Shown piece after piece: positions 6,824 to 15,926 of a DNA stretch of 56,365 bases. The translations under genes and the position numbers were made by a program. Source of the stretch: JANXLS01 sp038227045 (lineage in GTDB: Bacteria > Planctomycetota > SZUA-567 > H5-PLA8); NCBI GenBank assembly GCA_038227045.1, contig JBBRQD010000027.1, forward strand, positions 1 through 56,365, given 5' to 3'. Position 1 is the first letter of the stretch, and each line of letters starts with the position of its first letter. The notes below the pieces were generated by a model. That model ran no database searches. It saw only the letters and a list, made by a program, of their open reading frames with translations, and had not been told where the DNA came from.

Positions 6824-8995
6824 TCAGCGATTGAACAAAAATTCTTTGCTGCTCAGCACGCCCCAATACACATCCTCGACCGCCCCGCGAAATTCCTTCG
6901 GGTCGGTCTTGGCGATCACGCTGAGAATCTTGGCTTTTTCGTCATCGTTTGGATAGCGCGCGAGCGCGCCGAGGTACAGATTCTCGACGATTTTATCGAG
7001 GGGCATTTTCGCGGCGATGGCTTTGCCGATCGCGTTCTCTTTCGCTTCAAGCTTCTGATTGAGCGTATCGCCATTCGAAATGTGCAGCGCCTGCGCCATG
7101 CTCGGCTCGCCCGTCCGCTCGCAGTCGCACGTAATCAGCCGGTTGGGCCGCCCAAACGATTTCAGGAAATACGAATTGACGTTCGAGTCCGGCAGTTGAA
7201 TCGCGCGGAAACTTTCCGGATAGTTTTGGAATTTCGTCGCCGAACCCGAGACTTGTGACATCGCGTCAAGCAGCACCTCCGCCATGATGCGCCGCGGATA
7301 GTAGCGCGCGTAATAGCGCGTGTCGCCGGCGTTCCCTGGCAGCGCCCGGCTGTCGCGCTGGTACGTCGCCGAATTGAGAATCGCGCGCATCAGCGCTTTC
7401 AAATCGTACTTGTTCTCAATCAGAAATTTAGCGGCGGCGGCCAGCAGTTTTTCGTTGCTGGCCGGATTCGTGGCGCGCATGTCGTCCACGTTCATCACCA
7501 GGCCCGCGCTGAAAAAATTCGCCCACACGCGGTTGGTGGCGGCCCGCGCAAAATACGGATTCTCTTTCGCCACCAGCCAATCGGCCAGATGCTCGCGCCG
7601 GTCGCCGATGGCATCGATTGGAATCGCCGTGCCATCAAGCGGGCGCGGCGCGCGCGCTTTTCCGGTGAGCGGCTGAATCAAGTCGCCTTCGGTCGCGCAG
7701 AAGACCATGCGGTTGCCATCGCCCGGGCCGTTCTTCGTGCGCACGCGCGCGAGCAGATTCACCATCTCGTAATACTGATCGTTGGTCCATTTTTCGAGCG
7801 GATGATTGTGGCATTTCGCGCAATTGATCGAAAGCCCCAGGAACGCCTGCGTGATCGTTTCAGCGCTCTCCGACGGATCGCCGTGCAAAGTGAAAAAACA
7901 CGCCGCGCCGTTTTCGAGCGTGCTGCCTTTGGCCGTGACGATACCCCGCGCGAATTGATCCCACGGCGTGTTGCGCGCGACATTCTCGCGAATCCAATTG
8001 TAGTACGACCACATCGCGTTGGCGTTCAACTTCTCCGAATTGACCAGCAACAGATCGGACCATTTGTAGCTCCAATAGTCGACGAATTCAGGCCGTTCAA
8101 GAAGCGTCTCGACGAGCGCCGCACGCTTGTTCGGTGCGGCGTCCGCCAGAAACGCGCGAGCCTCGTCCGCAGTGGGCAGCGCGCCAATGGTGTCAACGAA
8201 GACTCGGCGCAAAAATACAGCGTCGCTCGCCGCAGTCGACGGCTGAATATTCAGCTCTTTCAGCTTTTCGAGAACCAGCTCGTCGATAAAATTCACGCGC
8301 GGCTGATTCTTGAACTCCTCGTCGGGAACATTTTTTTCATAAGGCGACGCCACGCTCGCAATGGCGATGCGGCTCAAATACCAGACCGTAATGGCGCCCT
8401 CGCCGTTGCCCACAACCTTGACCTTGCCCGTCTCGTCCACGATGGCAACGGCGGAATTCGACGCCGAATACTTCGCCCAGCGCGTCACGTCCTGAGCCTC
8501 GCCATTAGAGAAATAAGCGCGCACGCTCATCTGCACATCCGCGCCGATTTTCAGACGCGATTGAGCGGGCAGCAGTTCAATGCGAACGATGCGCGCATCG
8601 TCCGCTTTGGGAGCGGGCGCGCCATTGGCGAGCCATTCCGCCAGAATTTTGTATTCAGTCGAATTCGTTTCGAAGCGCACGCCGCCTTTATGAGGCGTCG
8701 CGCCGGTGGCTTTAGTCAGGATCAAACTCTGTCCGGGATCGGCCAGATCAATCCGCCGGCCAAACGCATTCTTGGCAATCGCGCGATAGTCGCCCTCGTC
8801 GTCATAACCGCGCAACGAAAGCTTAAACCCATTCTTCCCCGCAGCCGCTCCGTGACAAGCCCCCGAATTGCAACCCGCCTTGGCAAGAATAGGCTGAACC
8901 GCATTACGAAAAGACCAATCGCGCACGCCATCATCAGACGACCGCGCCACAAATTGAAGAAGCAAGCAAAGTAGAAGTGTGAAATAAAAACGCAT
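6824..8995 (-). CDS. DUF1549/DUF1553 cytochrome with Ig-like domain
   Basis: The protein has about 723 residues and a Sec signal (FTLLLCLLLQFVARS). The N-terminal cytochrome-like region has AGCNSGACHG, a C-x4-CH haem motif (Cys42, Cys47, His48) instead of CxxCH. A bacterial Ig-like (BIG2) segment lies at about 140-215. DUF1549 follows from about 235 to 430 and includes a canonical CAKCH at about 392-396, then DUF1553 to the C-terminus (with RAATNRVWANFF). These families are abundant in planctomycetes and are presumed to take part in extracytoplasmic redox or polymer-degradation processes; the reaction is not known. The start is ATG 8995, with a TTG one codon earlier. It is preceded by the DUF1501 gene and followed by the WD40/PPC cytochrome gene on the same strand. 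Confidence 0.88.
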   Translation of the reverse strand: MRFYFTLLLCLLLQFVARSSDDGVRDWSFRNAVQPILAKAGCNSGACHGAAAGKNGFKLSLRGYDDEGDYRAIAKNAFGRRIDLADPGQSLILTKATGATPHKGGVRFETNSTEYKILAEWLANGAPAPKADDARIVRIELLPAQSRLKIGADVQMSVRAYFSNGEAQDVTRWAKYSASNSAVAIVDETGKVKVVGNGEGAITVWYLSRIAIASVASPYEKNVPDEEFKNQPRVNFIDELVLEKLKELNIQPSTAASDAVFLRRVFVDTIGALPTADEARAFLADAAPNKRAALVETLLERPEFVDYWSYKWSDLLLVNSEKLNANAMWSYYNWIRENVARNTPWDQFARGIVTAKGSTLENGAACFFTLHGDPSESAETITQAFLGLSINCAKCHNHPLEKWTNDQYYEMVNLLARVRTKNGPGDGNRMVFCATEGDLIQPLTGKARAPRPLDGTAIPIDAIGDRREHLADWLVAKENPYFARAATNRVWANFFSAGLVMNVDDMRATNPASNEKLLAAAAKFLIENKYDLKALMRAILNSATYQRDSRALPGNAGDTRYYARYYPRRIMAEVLLDAMSQVSGSATKFQNYPESFRAIQLPDSNVNSYFLKSFGRPNRLITCDCERTGEPSMAQALHISNGDTLNQKLEAKENAIGKAIAAKMPLDKIVENLYLGALARYPNDDEKAKILSVIAKTDPKEFRGAVEDVYWGVLSSKEFLFNR

Positions 8996-9057
8996 CAATG
9001 TTGACTCAAAAAATCCAAAATATTCAGACCCAACCCCAATCCAAAACCCAAAATTTT

Positions 9058-9084
9058 ATTCGCGTAAATTCGCGAAATTCGCGG
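9058..9084. repeat. TTCGCG-rich short repeat
   Basis: Three closely spaced copies of ATTCGCG (ATTCGCGTAAATTCGCG and so on) lie between the DUF1501 and DUF1549 genes. The reverse-complement core GCGAATTTCGCGAATT recurs at about 13890-13905, so this is a repeated intergenic motif. Confidence 0.6.
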
Positions 9085-9110
9085 TTAAAAGCCGTTCGCC
9101 GTTCCCGCGA

Positions 9111-10487
9111 TTAAAAAAGCTCTTTAATCTCATGCGTCCCAAAATCAACCAGCGGATAAGGACGCGACTGCGGTCCCGGCAATTTCGCCTCCAGATCCAG
9201 TCCGACGCTCTTGTAAATAGTGGCGACGATTTCCGAGGGGTTGACCGGGCGTTCGGCCGGGAACGCACCGATCTCGTCGCTGCGCCCGACGATGCGCCCA
9301 CCCTTGACCCCGCCGCCCGCGAAATAAACCGACCAGCACTGCGGCCAATGGTCGCGTCCGCCCGCCGGATTAATGCGCGGCGTCCGGCCGAATTCGGCGA
9401 GGTTCGCCACCAGCGTGCTGTCGAGCATTCCGCGCTGCGAGAGGTCTTCGATCAGCGCGCTGTAGCCCTGGTCGTACATCGGCGCGACGATCTCCTTCAT
9501 GCCTTGAATCGACGTGAACGGTTTCGAACCGTGAATGTCCCAGGTGATTTCGTTGAAGACGGTCAGGAACGTGTTGACGGTCACGAACCGCACGCCTGCC
9601 TCGATGAGCCGGCGCGCCAGCAGGCAGCACTGCCCGAAGCGCGAATTCCCGTAACGCTCGCGGACCTTCGCGGGCTCTTTCGTGAGATCGAACGCGTCGC
9701 GCGCCTTGGCGCTGGTCATTAGGCGGTACGCGCTGGCGAAATGCGTGTCCATCGACGCCGCGCTGTCGCTGTTCTCAAAATTCTTGACCGTGTCGTCGAC
9801 GATCGCGCGCAGTTCTTTGCGCCGCTGCACGCGCGCGTCGCCAATCTCCGTCGGCGGCAGCAAATCGGGCACTTTGAAATTGGGCTTCGACGGATCCGCC
9901 ATCAGGTTGAACGGATCGTACGTCTTGCCGAGAAAACCGGCGTCCTGCCCGTGAGGCATGTTGCCGCCGGTGCTGCCCATCGGCTCGGGGAGCACGACGT
10001 TCGCCGGCAGATCGCTGCGGCGGCCTTTCAGAAATTCCAGCGCGCAGCCGGCGTGCGGCGTGTTGACTCCGCCGCTGAAAAGCCGTCCGGTCTGCATCAT
10101 CTGATGGCCGGTGTCGTGGACCGCCGCGGCAGTGTGATAAACGCTACGCACAAGCGAAAACTTATCGGCGATTTTCGCATGCAGCGGAAGGATCTCCGAG
10201 ATCTGCATCCCCGGCACATTGGTCTTGATCGGCTGAAACGGCCCTCGAATTTCCGACGGAGCGTTCGGCTTCATATCGAAGAGATCGAGCTGGCTGGGCG
10301 CGCCCAGGTTGAAGATCAGAATGCAGCTTCGGCCGTCCGATTTCTTGTCCGCCGCGTCATCGGCTCTAAGCCGGTTATATTGAGCCAGCGACAGTCCCAG
10401 TGCGCCAAGCGTGCCGACCTGCAGGAAGTCCCGACGCGTCGTGCCGTCACAGGTAGTGGCGGTGCCTTTTCCAAGAATCTTGAGCAT
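9111..10487 (-). CDS. DUF1501 protein with Tat signal
   Basis: The 458-residue protein belongs to the DUF1501 family, which has a sulfatase/alkaline-phosphatase-like fold and is exported folded. A twin-arginine signal is visible near residues 17-36 (TTRRDFLQVGTLGALGLSLA). Family landmarks include FNLGAPSQLDLFDMKPN, AEFGRTPRINPAGGRDHWPQ and a C-terminal PSEIVATIYKSVGLD. AAGGG lies 9 nt before the ATG. Genes of this type are almost always paired with DUF1549/DUF1553 cytochromes, as here with the gene just downstream. A second pair occurs at 43.8-48.5 kb. The biochemical role is unproven. Confidence 0.92.
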   Translation of the reverse strand: MLKILGKGTATTCDGTTRRDFLQVGTLGALGLSLAQYNRLRADDAADKKSDGRSCILIFNLGAPSQLDLFDMKPNAPSEIRGPFQPIKTNVPGMQISEILPLHAKIADKFSLVRSVYHTAAAVHDTGHQMMQTGRLFSGGVNTPHAGCALEFLKGRRSDLPANVVLPEPMGSTGGNMPHGQDAGFLGKTYDPFNLMADPSKPNFKVPDLLPPTEIGDARVQRRKELRAIVDDTVKNFENSDSAASMDTHFASAYRLMTSAKARDAFDLTKEPAKVRERYGNSRFGQCCLLARRLIEAGVRFVTVNTFLTVFNEITWDIHGSKPFTSIQGMKEIVAPMYDQGYSALIEDLSQRGMLDSTLVANLAEFGRTPRINPAGGRDHWPQCWSVYFAGGGVKGGRIVGRSDEIGAFPAERPVNPSEIVATIYKSVGLDLEAKLPGPQSRPYPLVDFGTHEIKELF

Positions 10488-10599
10488 GGCGAATCCCTTA
10501 AGATGACCTGGGACAGTCTACACCGCCGGGAGGCCGGTTTCTAATTTAAAGATGCGAAGACTTTTGATTGGCAAGCCAGAAATTAGGCCATTTAACGAT

Positions 10600-10618
10600 T
10601 GAATGCATCGTGCATTCA
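10600..10618. repeat. perfect hairpin in the DUF1501-DUF488 gap
   Basis: TGAATGCA-TCG-TGCATTCA is an 8-bp perfect hairpin in the 170-bp gap between two minus-strand genes. It has no T run on the minus strand, so it is more likely an operator or mRNA stem than a terminator. Confidence 0.55.
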
Positions 10619-10656
10619 GCGCGAACGGCGCGAACCACATTCGATCGCGAAGTGCT

Positions 10657-11115
10657 CTAGCCAAAAACACCCGGGCAATCAGAAAGTCTATTCTCAAAAT
10701 CTGAATACGAAAACGCACGCAACTCCGTTTTCGTTCCCCACCATTTTCGCGCCATGATCAATAAAAGCTCGCGGTGGCAGCGCTGGTCGAGCCGGCATTG
10801 GCAGACGAGATAAACGTCCTTGCCCGCGCTGAGCTGCGCGAGACGTTCAAGCTCCGCAACACCGTTCGGCGCGAGACCAAATCGATCTTGATACCGGCAG
10901 CTTAGGAACGCGGCATTGTGATTTCCGCCCAAGCGTTCGCGCTCGGCGTGAAAATCGTCGAGCAGTTTTTTGTCGGGAGCGAGCGCTTTGACGTACTCGT
11001 CAATGAGTTGCTTCGAAAGTCCACGCGGATAATGGCACATTGGCACAACGATGTACCCGCTGGATTTCGCCAACGCGCCGGATTTGATGTCGTCCACACA
11101 ACCTTTTTTCAGCAT
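10657..11115 (-). CDS. DUF488 family protein
   Basis: The 152-residue soluble protein is read as DUF488. Supporting features are HYPRGLSKQLIDEYVKALAP near the start and the cysteine/histidine signature VCQCRLDQRCHRELLL near residues 110-125. Members are small cytoplasmic proteins of unknown reaction, and the conserved CxC...CHR may bind metal. ATG 11115 is preferred over TTG 11133. It begins 30 bp after the stop of the VWA gene on the same strand, so the two are probably co-transcribed. Confidence 0.7.
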   Translation of the reverse strand: MLKKGCVDDIKSGALAKSSGYIVVPMCHYPRGLSKQLIDEYVKALAPDKKLLDDFHAERERLGGNHNAAFLSCRYQDRFGLAPNGVAELERLAQLSAGKDVYLVCQCRLDQRCHRELLLIMARKWWGTKTELRAFSYSDFENRLSDCPGVFG

Positions 11116-11144
11116 GGTGCGGCAGTCGCTCAAAGTTTGGCGCG

Positions 11145-12926
11145 TTATTCATCCTTCTTCGCTGGGTCTGTGTCCTTGTTCGTTTTCGGCGGATCTTTCT
11201 TCGTTTCGTCCGGCTTTCTGACGCGCACGATGAGGTCGATGTCCTTGTCCGATTTCGACGGTTCGACAGCATTCTCTTTGGAAATCGCCGGATCCTTCTT
11301 CGCCTCATCCAGTTTTTTTACATCAACGTCTTTGTCCGACTTTGGAGGATCGGCAGCTTTATCTTTTGGCGCGGCAGGGTCGGGCTTGGCATCTTTGTCC
11401 TTCGCTTTATCAGCCGCGTCCTTATCCGCCTTTTCCTTATCCGTCTTTTCTTTGGCGGCTTTCTCGGCCTTTTCCTTCTCTTCTTTTTCTTTGATTGCTT
11501 TTTCTTTTTTGGGTTCGACTTTGACAACCTTGTTCGTGCCGTCCTTGCCGACTTCGCGGTACACGCCATCGTTGTTCGACGCGAGATCGTAGAGAAATTT
11601 CTTCATCTTATCGACGTCTTCTTTAAAATTGTGCGCAGCCATGAATTTGTCATCGGCCGGCACAAGCGAATAAATGCCAATGGTGTTGATGCGGATCTTC
11701 AAGGATTGATTGATCCACGTGATCAGCCGCTCCTGCTGTTCCGCCGTGATATTTGCCGCCCACGGATTCGGATTGCCGTCGGTGACGAGGTAAACCGTCT
11801 CGCAGCCGTTTACGACGGCAATCTCGCGCAACACTTCTTCCATGGCCAGCGTCGTCGCGGTGCCTCCAAGCGGAACTTGCGCATCAATGAAATTGTATGA
11901 GCTCTTCTTGTTGGCTTCGCTTGCCGCCACCAATGGACTGTCCATTCTCCACCGCTTTACAGTCGAGGAGAACGAAACAATATTGAACAGCGTCTTCTCG
12001 GGCAGGCTCTTGACAAAGTTTTTCATCTCCATCTTCGCCGATTCAAGCCGGCTGGGCTTTCCGCCCATCTGCATGCTGCCAGACGTGTCCAGCACGATCA
12101 CGAGGCGGTTTTCGACAACCGGCACTTCGTAGTATTCGAGTTCCTGTTTCTCGCTGAGTTCGTAATTGTAATCCGGTTCGAGCGATTTCGAGCCGTCGAA
12201 CACAAAGCCGTTTTGATTCGCCTCCCACCATTTCTTCCAGTCGGCGGGATTCGCCGCGAACGTCTGCCCGGTCAGCGTGCGCAGCGCGCCGGTCGCTTCG
12301 TAAATAAATCGCCCGCCCTTGCCCGCCGGCAGCGAAATCATGTACTTGATCAGCGCGGGAATCGACTTCTTGTCGGGCAGCGCCGCAAGTGCGCGGCATG
12401 TTGCGATCTGTACCGAGGGCAGCGTCACCGGATCGAGTCCCAGCGCAATTCGTTCCTGAGCCGGCGCGTAGCGGTGCGCGCCCAGCACGTCGATCAGTCC
12501 GGTGCGCACTCGGAACTCCATGCCGGGAACCAGCAGTTTTGTGGCGACGGCATCCACGTCCGCGTTGGCCGGCATGAGCTTCAATGCATAAAGTAGCGTG
12601 ACGAGCGCGTCCGGGGTCATGCGCGGCATCATTCCCGCGAACACTTTTTGGGCTTCGGGCGACACCATTTTGATCGCCGCGTCCTGTGCCTCGCGCATCA
12701 GCAATTCAAAAGGACGGCGCATCAGCGGATTCCTGCCCGCGTTGCCGATGCGCGTGGCGCAATCCTGCATCGCACCGGTGATGGCCATTGCCCCGGCGGC
12801 ATCGTCGCTCTTCCCATTTATAATTTTTTCTTTGATTTCGGTATCGGGCGCGGCGGCAAAAACGGTCCCGGCCAAGCCGGCAAAAAGCGCGAATCCAAAT
12901 GCGAGCAATCGAATGATACGCAGCAT
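11145..12926 (-). CDS. secreted VWA-domain protein with a charged Lys/Asp-rich tail
   Basis: The protein has 593 residues and a Sec signal (LLAFGFALFAGLAGTVFA). An alpha-helical, HEAT-like region of about 200 residues is followed by a von Willebrand factor A domain. The MIDAS motif DTSGSM is at 280-285 and a later VTDGNP completes the metal site. The last 130 residues are a low-complexity run of Lys, Asp, Glu, Ala and Pro (for example KADKDAADKAKDKDAKPDPA), probably disordered and possibly a cell-wall or polyanion-binding tail. AAGGAG lies 9 nt before the ATG. VWA proteins bind other proteins through Mg2+. The partner is unknown. Confidence 0.88.
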   Translation of the reverse strand: MLRIIRLLAFGFALFAGLAGTVFAAAPDTEIKEKIINGKSDDAAGAMAITGAMQDCATRIGNAGRNPLMRRPFELLMREAQDAAIKMVSPEAQKVFAGMMPRMTPDALVTLLYALKLMPANADVDAVATKLLVPGMEFRVRTGLIDVLGAHRYAPAQERIALGLDPVTLPSVQIATCRALAALPDKKSIPALIKYMISLPAGKGGRFIYEATGALRTLTGQTFAANPADWKKWWEANQNGFVFDGSKSLEPDYNYELSEKQELEYYEVPVVENRLVIVLDTSGSMQMGGKPSRLESAKMEMKNFVKSLPEKTLFNIVSFSSTVKRWRMDSPLVAASEANKKSSYNFIDAQVPLGGTATTLAMEEVLREIAVVNGCETVYLVTDGNPNPWAANITAEQQERLITWINQSLKIRINTIGIYSLVPADDKFMAAHNFKEDVDKMKKFLYDLASNNDGVYREVGKDGTNKVVKVEPKKEKAIKEKEEKEKAEKAAKEKTDKEKADKDAADKAKDKDAKPDPAAPKDKAADPPKSDKDVDVKKLDEAKKDPAISKENAVEPSKSDKDIDLIVRVRKPDETKKDPPKTNKDTDPAKKDE

Positions 12927-13025
12927 GGCGGCGGCTCCTTTTTTAAATCGAAATTTCGCACAGTCTAGCTGGAGAGCACTAAAAACGAGAATGGAAATCC
13001 ATCTCGAATTCTCATCCTGCCTTCT

Positions 13026-13799
13026 TCATTTAAATGGATGCGCTTCAAAAAACGCCCAGATCTTTTCGTTGATTCCTGACATCGCTGCCCATACATGGCC
13101 CTGCCCCGGCAGTTCGATGTAGTCGATGTCGTAGCCCCACTTCTTGTACGTGTCGCGCGTCTTGCGCCCTTCGTCGACTTTGACGATCGAGTCCGCGTCG
13201 CCGTTAATGGCCAGCACCGCGTACTTGTGCGCAACTTTGGGTTCTGCGAAACCGACAAGTCCCATACCGCCGGAGTGCGGCGCGATGGCGGCGATTTTGT
13301 CCGAACGCTGCGACGCAACAACATGGCAGAAATATGCGCCGTTGGACATGCCCGTCAAATAAACGCGGTTCAAATCAATGTTGTACTTTGTGGTCGCGAG
13401 ACTGTAGAGCGCGTCGAAAAATGCCAGATCGTCCTTCGCGAGTTCAGGCAGCAGCGGCCAGTGCCTTTTCCTGCCATTAGGAATGACGAGCACGAATCCA
13501 TGCTTCTCGGCCAGCGCCGGCAGTTGGCTGTAGATCGGCATTAAATCTTTGCTGTCGCCGAGTCCGTGAAATGCAAACACCAACGGCACGAGTTTGGTCG
13601 GATCAACCGAAGCCGGGACAATCAGCCGGTACTCGCGCGCCTGATCCTTGACGTCGATTTTCTCATCGGGAAATGTGCCACTCTTACCGCCCTTGCCGTT
13701 CGACGGCCGGGCTTCAGCGGGCTTCGCCGCATCGGTGGAATAAAGCGGTGGCACTGCGGCAATCGAAAGGAAAACGATCGCGATGGGAATGAAACGCAT
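13026..13799 (-). CDS. secreted alpha/beta-hydrolase esterase (PHB depolymerase/LpqC type)
   Basis: The protein has 258 residues with a signal peptide (MRFIPIAIVFLSIAAVPPLY). The fold is that of the polyhydroxybutyrate depolymerase/feruloyl esterase family: oxyanion region FAFHGLGD, nucleophile elbow GMSNG (Ser152), likely acid Asp in NGDAD (201 or 203), and His235 in PGQGHVW. It would hydrolyse an ester outside the cytoplasm; a plant phenolic ester or polyester is possible, but the substrate cannot be read from sequence. ATG 13799 before the signal peptide is used rather than the longer frame to 13841. Confidence 0.88.
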   Translation of the reverse strand: MRFIPIAIVFLSIAAVPPLYSTDAAKPAEARPSNGKGGKSGTFPDEKIDVKDQAREYRLIVPASVDPTKLVPLVFAFHGLGDSKDLMPIYSQLPALAEKHGFVLVIPNGRKRHWPLLPELAKDDLAFFDALYSLATTKYNIDLNRVYLTGMSNGAYFCHVVASQRSDKIAAIAPHSGGMGLVGFAEPKVAHKYAVLAINGDADSIVKVDEGRKTRDTYKKWGYDIDYIELPGQGHVWAAMSGINEKIWAFFEAHPFK

Positions 13800-13880
13800 G
13801 TAAATCTCCGGACACACTATAGTCGTAACAAATGTGCCCATTGCGGCGATTTTCGAGAATTATTTGATGCAAATGAATTG

Positions 13881-13914
13881 CCGTTTAAGGCGAATTTCGC
13901 GAATTCTCGTGAAC
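13881..13914. repeat. GCGAATTTCGCG repeat copy
   Basis: This copy contains GCGAATTTCGCGAATT, identical over 16 bases to the reverse complement of the repeat at 9058-9084, with similar flanks. It lies in the gap between divergent genes. Confidence 0.55.
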
Positions 13915-14027
13915 AGACGCAAAAGCAATCTTATACGTGGAATGAATTGGCGATAACTTGAAATGGGTTTTTCTTGCAGTTTTTCTCGTTTAATTTCGTT
14001 GTATGTTTAATTCGTAGGGGCATGCCG

Positions 14028-14513
14028 ATGGACAACGAAACGACCGTTTCTCCCGCGCCGTCGAAACGCCGCTGGTTTCAGCTTCATCTCAGCACCGCGT
14101 TCATTACAATGGTCGCGGCCGGTGCAATCATGTGCGTGTTTTTTACGCAAACGCCCGTGCGCGTATACTCGTTCAAAATGGGCCGGATGGGCTGGCCTTG
14201 GACATCCGTTTGCAAAATCAACGCGGTAGATCCGTACCGCGAAACCAGCGCCGAAATTTTCGATGAAATACAAATCGTCAAGACTGGCGATTATTTCGTT
14301 TCATACTATCCGCTGATGGCCGACATCGGCGTCATTCTCGGCGCATTGATCGTCGTCGCGACCGTCTTCGAATTGCCGATCCGCTGGGATGATCGCGAGA
14401 AGGAAAAACGACTGTCCTTGCGCCGCGCGCACAAAAATTCGATCCGTCACCCCGCAATAGAGGTTGACTCTCTCCGGCACGACTCGCCGCCTAATTCAAA
14501 CATCCTCCAGTAA
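14028..14513 (+). CDS. small two-TM membrane protein, HLSTA/GWP family (copy 1)
   Basis: The 161-residue protein has the N-terminal signature RRWFQLHLSTAF running into a first membrane segment (ITMVAAGAIMCVFF). An external loop contains MGWPW, and a second membrane segment follows (ADIGVILGALIVVATVFELP) with a charged tail. The same plan and the same motifs occur in the genes at 25482-25895 and 40154-40546. GGGG at 14017-14020 is correctly spaced from ATG 14028; an upstream ATG at 14022 would be too close. No function is known. Its last 18 bases overlap the convergent ribBA gene. Confidence 0.75.
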   Translation: MDNETTVSPAPSKRRWFQLHLSTAFITMVAAGAIMCVFFTQTPVRVYSFKMGRMGWPWTSVCKINAVDPYRETSAEIFDEIQIVKTGDYFVSYYPLMADIGVILGALIVVATVFELPIRWDDREKEKRLSLRRAHKNSIRHPAIEVDSLRHDSPPNSNILQ

Positions 14514-15758
14514 GTGCCCCATCTTCGTCTTCTTCGTCCGCAGGTATTTCTTATTGTAATCGCCGGCCAGAATCTGGATCGGCACGCGCTCGGTGACCTC
14601 CAGCCCATATCCGCTCAAGCCCACTATTTTGCGCGGATTGTTCGTCAGCAGGCGGATTTTCTTCACGCCCAGATCGACCAGCATTTGAGCGCCAATCCCG
14701 TAGCGTCGCAAGTCGGGCTTGAAGCCCAATTCCGCGTTGGCCTGCACGGTGTCGTGGCCGCGCTCCTGCAATTCGTACGCGCGTAATTTGTTCACCAGCC
14801 CAATTCCGCGCCCTTCCTGCCGCATGTAGAGGATCACGCCGCGGCCTTCGCGCGCAATCGCCGCTTGCGCGGCGGCGAGCTGCTCGCCGCAATCGCAGCG
14901 CATGCTACCCAGCGCGTCGCCCGTCAAACATTCGCTGTGAACACGCACCAGCACGGGATCGGATTGCAGCAGACCCGGCCGGATATCGCCCATCGTCATC
15001 GCCAGATGATGCTCTTCCTTGTCACCGATGCAGGATTGAAAACAGTACAGTTTGAACTCGCCGAAGCGCGTCGGCAACTGCACTTCCGCGACGCGTTCGA
15101 TCAGCCGTTCCGTCGCGCGCCGGTGCTCGATCAGATCGCGGATCGCGCAGATCTTCAGCTTGAATTTCTTTGCGAATTTTTCGAGCTGCGCCAGCCGCGA
15201 CATGGTGCCGTCGTCGTTCATGATCTCGCAGATCGCGGCGGACGGATTCATCCCCGCCAGCCGGCAGAGATCGACGCTCCCCTCGGTCTGCCCGGCCCGA
15301 ACCAGCACGCCGCCGGTGCGCGCGCGCAGCGGAAACATGTGGCCCGGATGCGCGAGATCGTCGGGACCGCTCTTGGGGTCGATCGCCGTTTGAATCGTCC
15401 GCGCGCGATCCGCCGCGCTGATGCCGGTCGTCACGCCTTTGCGCGCTTCGATGCTCACCGTGAAGGCTGTGCCGAAACGCGCCGTATTACTCGATGTTTG
15501 CAACGGAAGCTGCAGTTTGTCACAGCGTTCCTCGGTGAGCGGCAGGCAGATCAATCCGCGGCCATGCCGGGCCATGAAATTGATGGACTCCGCCGTGCAT
15601 TTCTCCGCCGCGATAACCAGATCGCCTTCGTTCTCGCGGTCCTCGTCATCGACCAGAATCAGGAAGCGCCCCGCACGCAATTCGGCAAGCGCGTCGGGAA
15701 TTGAGCAAAAGGGCGATGCGGCGATTTTTCTAGTGTGTTTTTTCGGTTTCAATGCCAT
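14496..15758 (-). CDS. ribBA: RibBA: DHBP synthase / GTP cyclohydrolase II
   Basis: This bifunctional enzyme makes both precursors of riboflavin. The RibB half turns ribulose 5-phosphate into 3,4-dihydroxy-2-butanone 4-phosphate, and the RibA half opens GTP to the diaminopyrimidine. The RibB acidic loop DDEDRENEGD is at 37-46, with HPGHMFPL and the DGTMSR region further on. The RibA half shows the zinc cysteines in ECLTGDALGSMRCDCGEQ and the motif RQEGRGIGL. Its length of 420 residues is normal. No other rib genes are nearby and no FMN riboswitch is seen upstream. Confidence 0.97.
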   Translation of the reverse strand: MALKPKKHTRKIAASPFCSIPDALAELRAGRFLILVDDEDRENEGDLVIAAEKCTAESINFMARHGRGLICLPLTEERCDKLQLPLQTSSNTARFGTAFTVSIEARKGVTTGISAADRARTIQTAIDPKSGPDDLAHPGHMFPLRARTGGVLVRAGQTEGSVDLCRLAGMNPSAAICEIMNDDGTMSRLAQLEKFAKKFKLKICAIRDLIEHRRATERLIERVAEVQLPTRFGEFKLYCFQSCIGDKEEHHLAMTMGDIRPGLLQSDPVLVRVHSECLTGDALGSMRCDCGEQLAAAQAAIAREGRGVILYMRQEGRGIGLVNKLRAYELQERGHDTVQANAELGFKPDLRRYGIGAQMLVDLGVKKIRLLTNNPRKIVGLSGYGLEVTERVPIQILAGDYNKKYLRTKKTKMGHLLEDV

Positions 15759-15806
15759 GGCGGCATTATAGGGAAAGTCAACGAAGAATCCAGCAGTGTG
15801 ATTTTC

Positions 15807-15919
15807 ACCGCAAGAGGACGCAGAGTTTCGCTTAGGAAATTGAAAGACAATAATCGCATTTACTTCTCGTCCTCTTTACCTCCTGTCTTTCCTCCGCGCC
15901 CTCTGCGTCCTCTCGCGGT
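15807..15919. repeat. inverted repeat of the CCGC-AGAGGACGCAGAG type
   Basis: The arms 15807-15825 (ACCGCAAGAGGACGCAGAG) and 15901-15919 match as reverse complements at 18 of 19 positions, flanked by a T run and an A run. It fills the gap between ribBA and the PVC dehydrogenase gene. It may fold in RNA and belongs with the other dispersed repeats of the window. Confidence 0.75.
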
Positions 15920-15926
15920 AAAAAAA

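Noticed and set aside
15759..15926. FMN riboswitch upstream of ribBA
   Set aside because: No conserved FMN aptamer segments are visible; the gap is an inverted repeat of a different kind.
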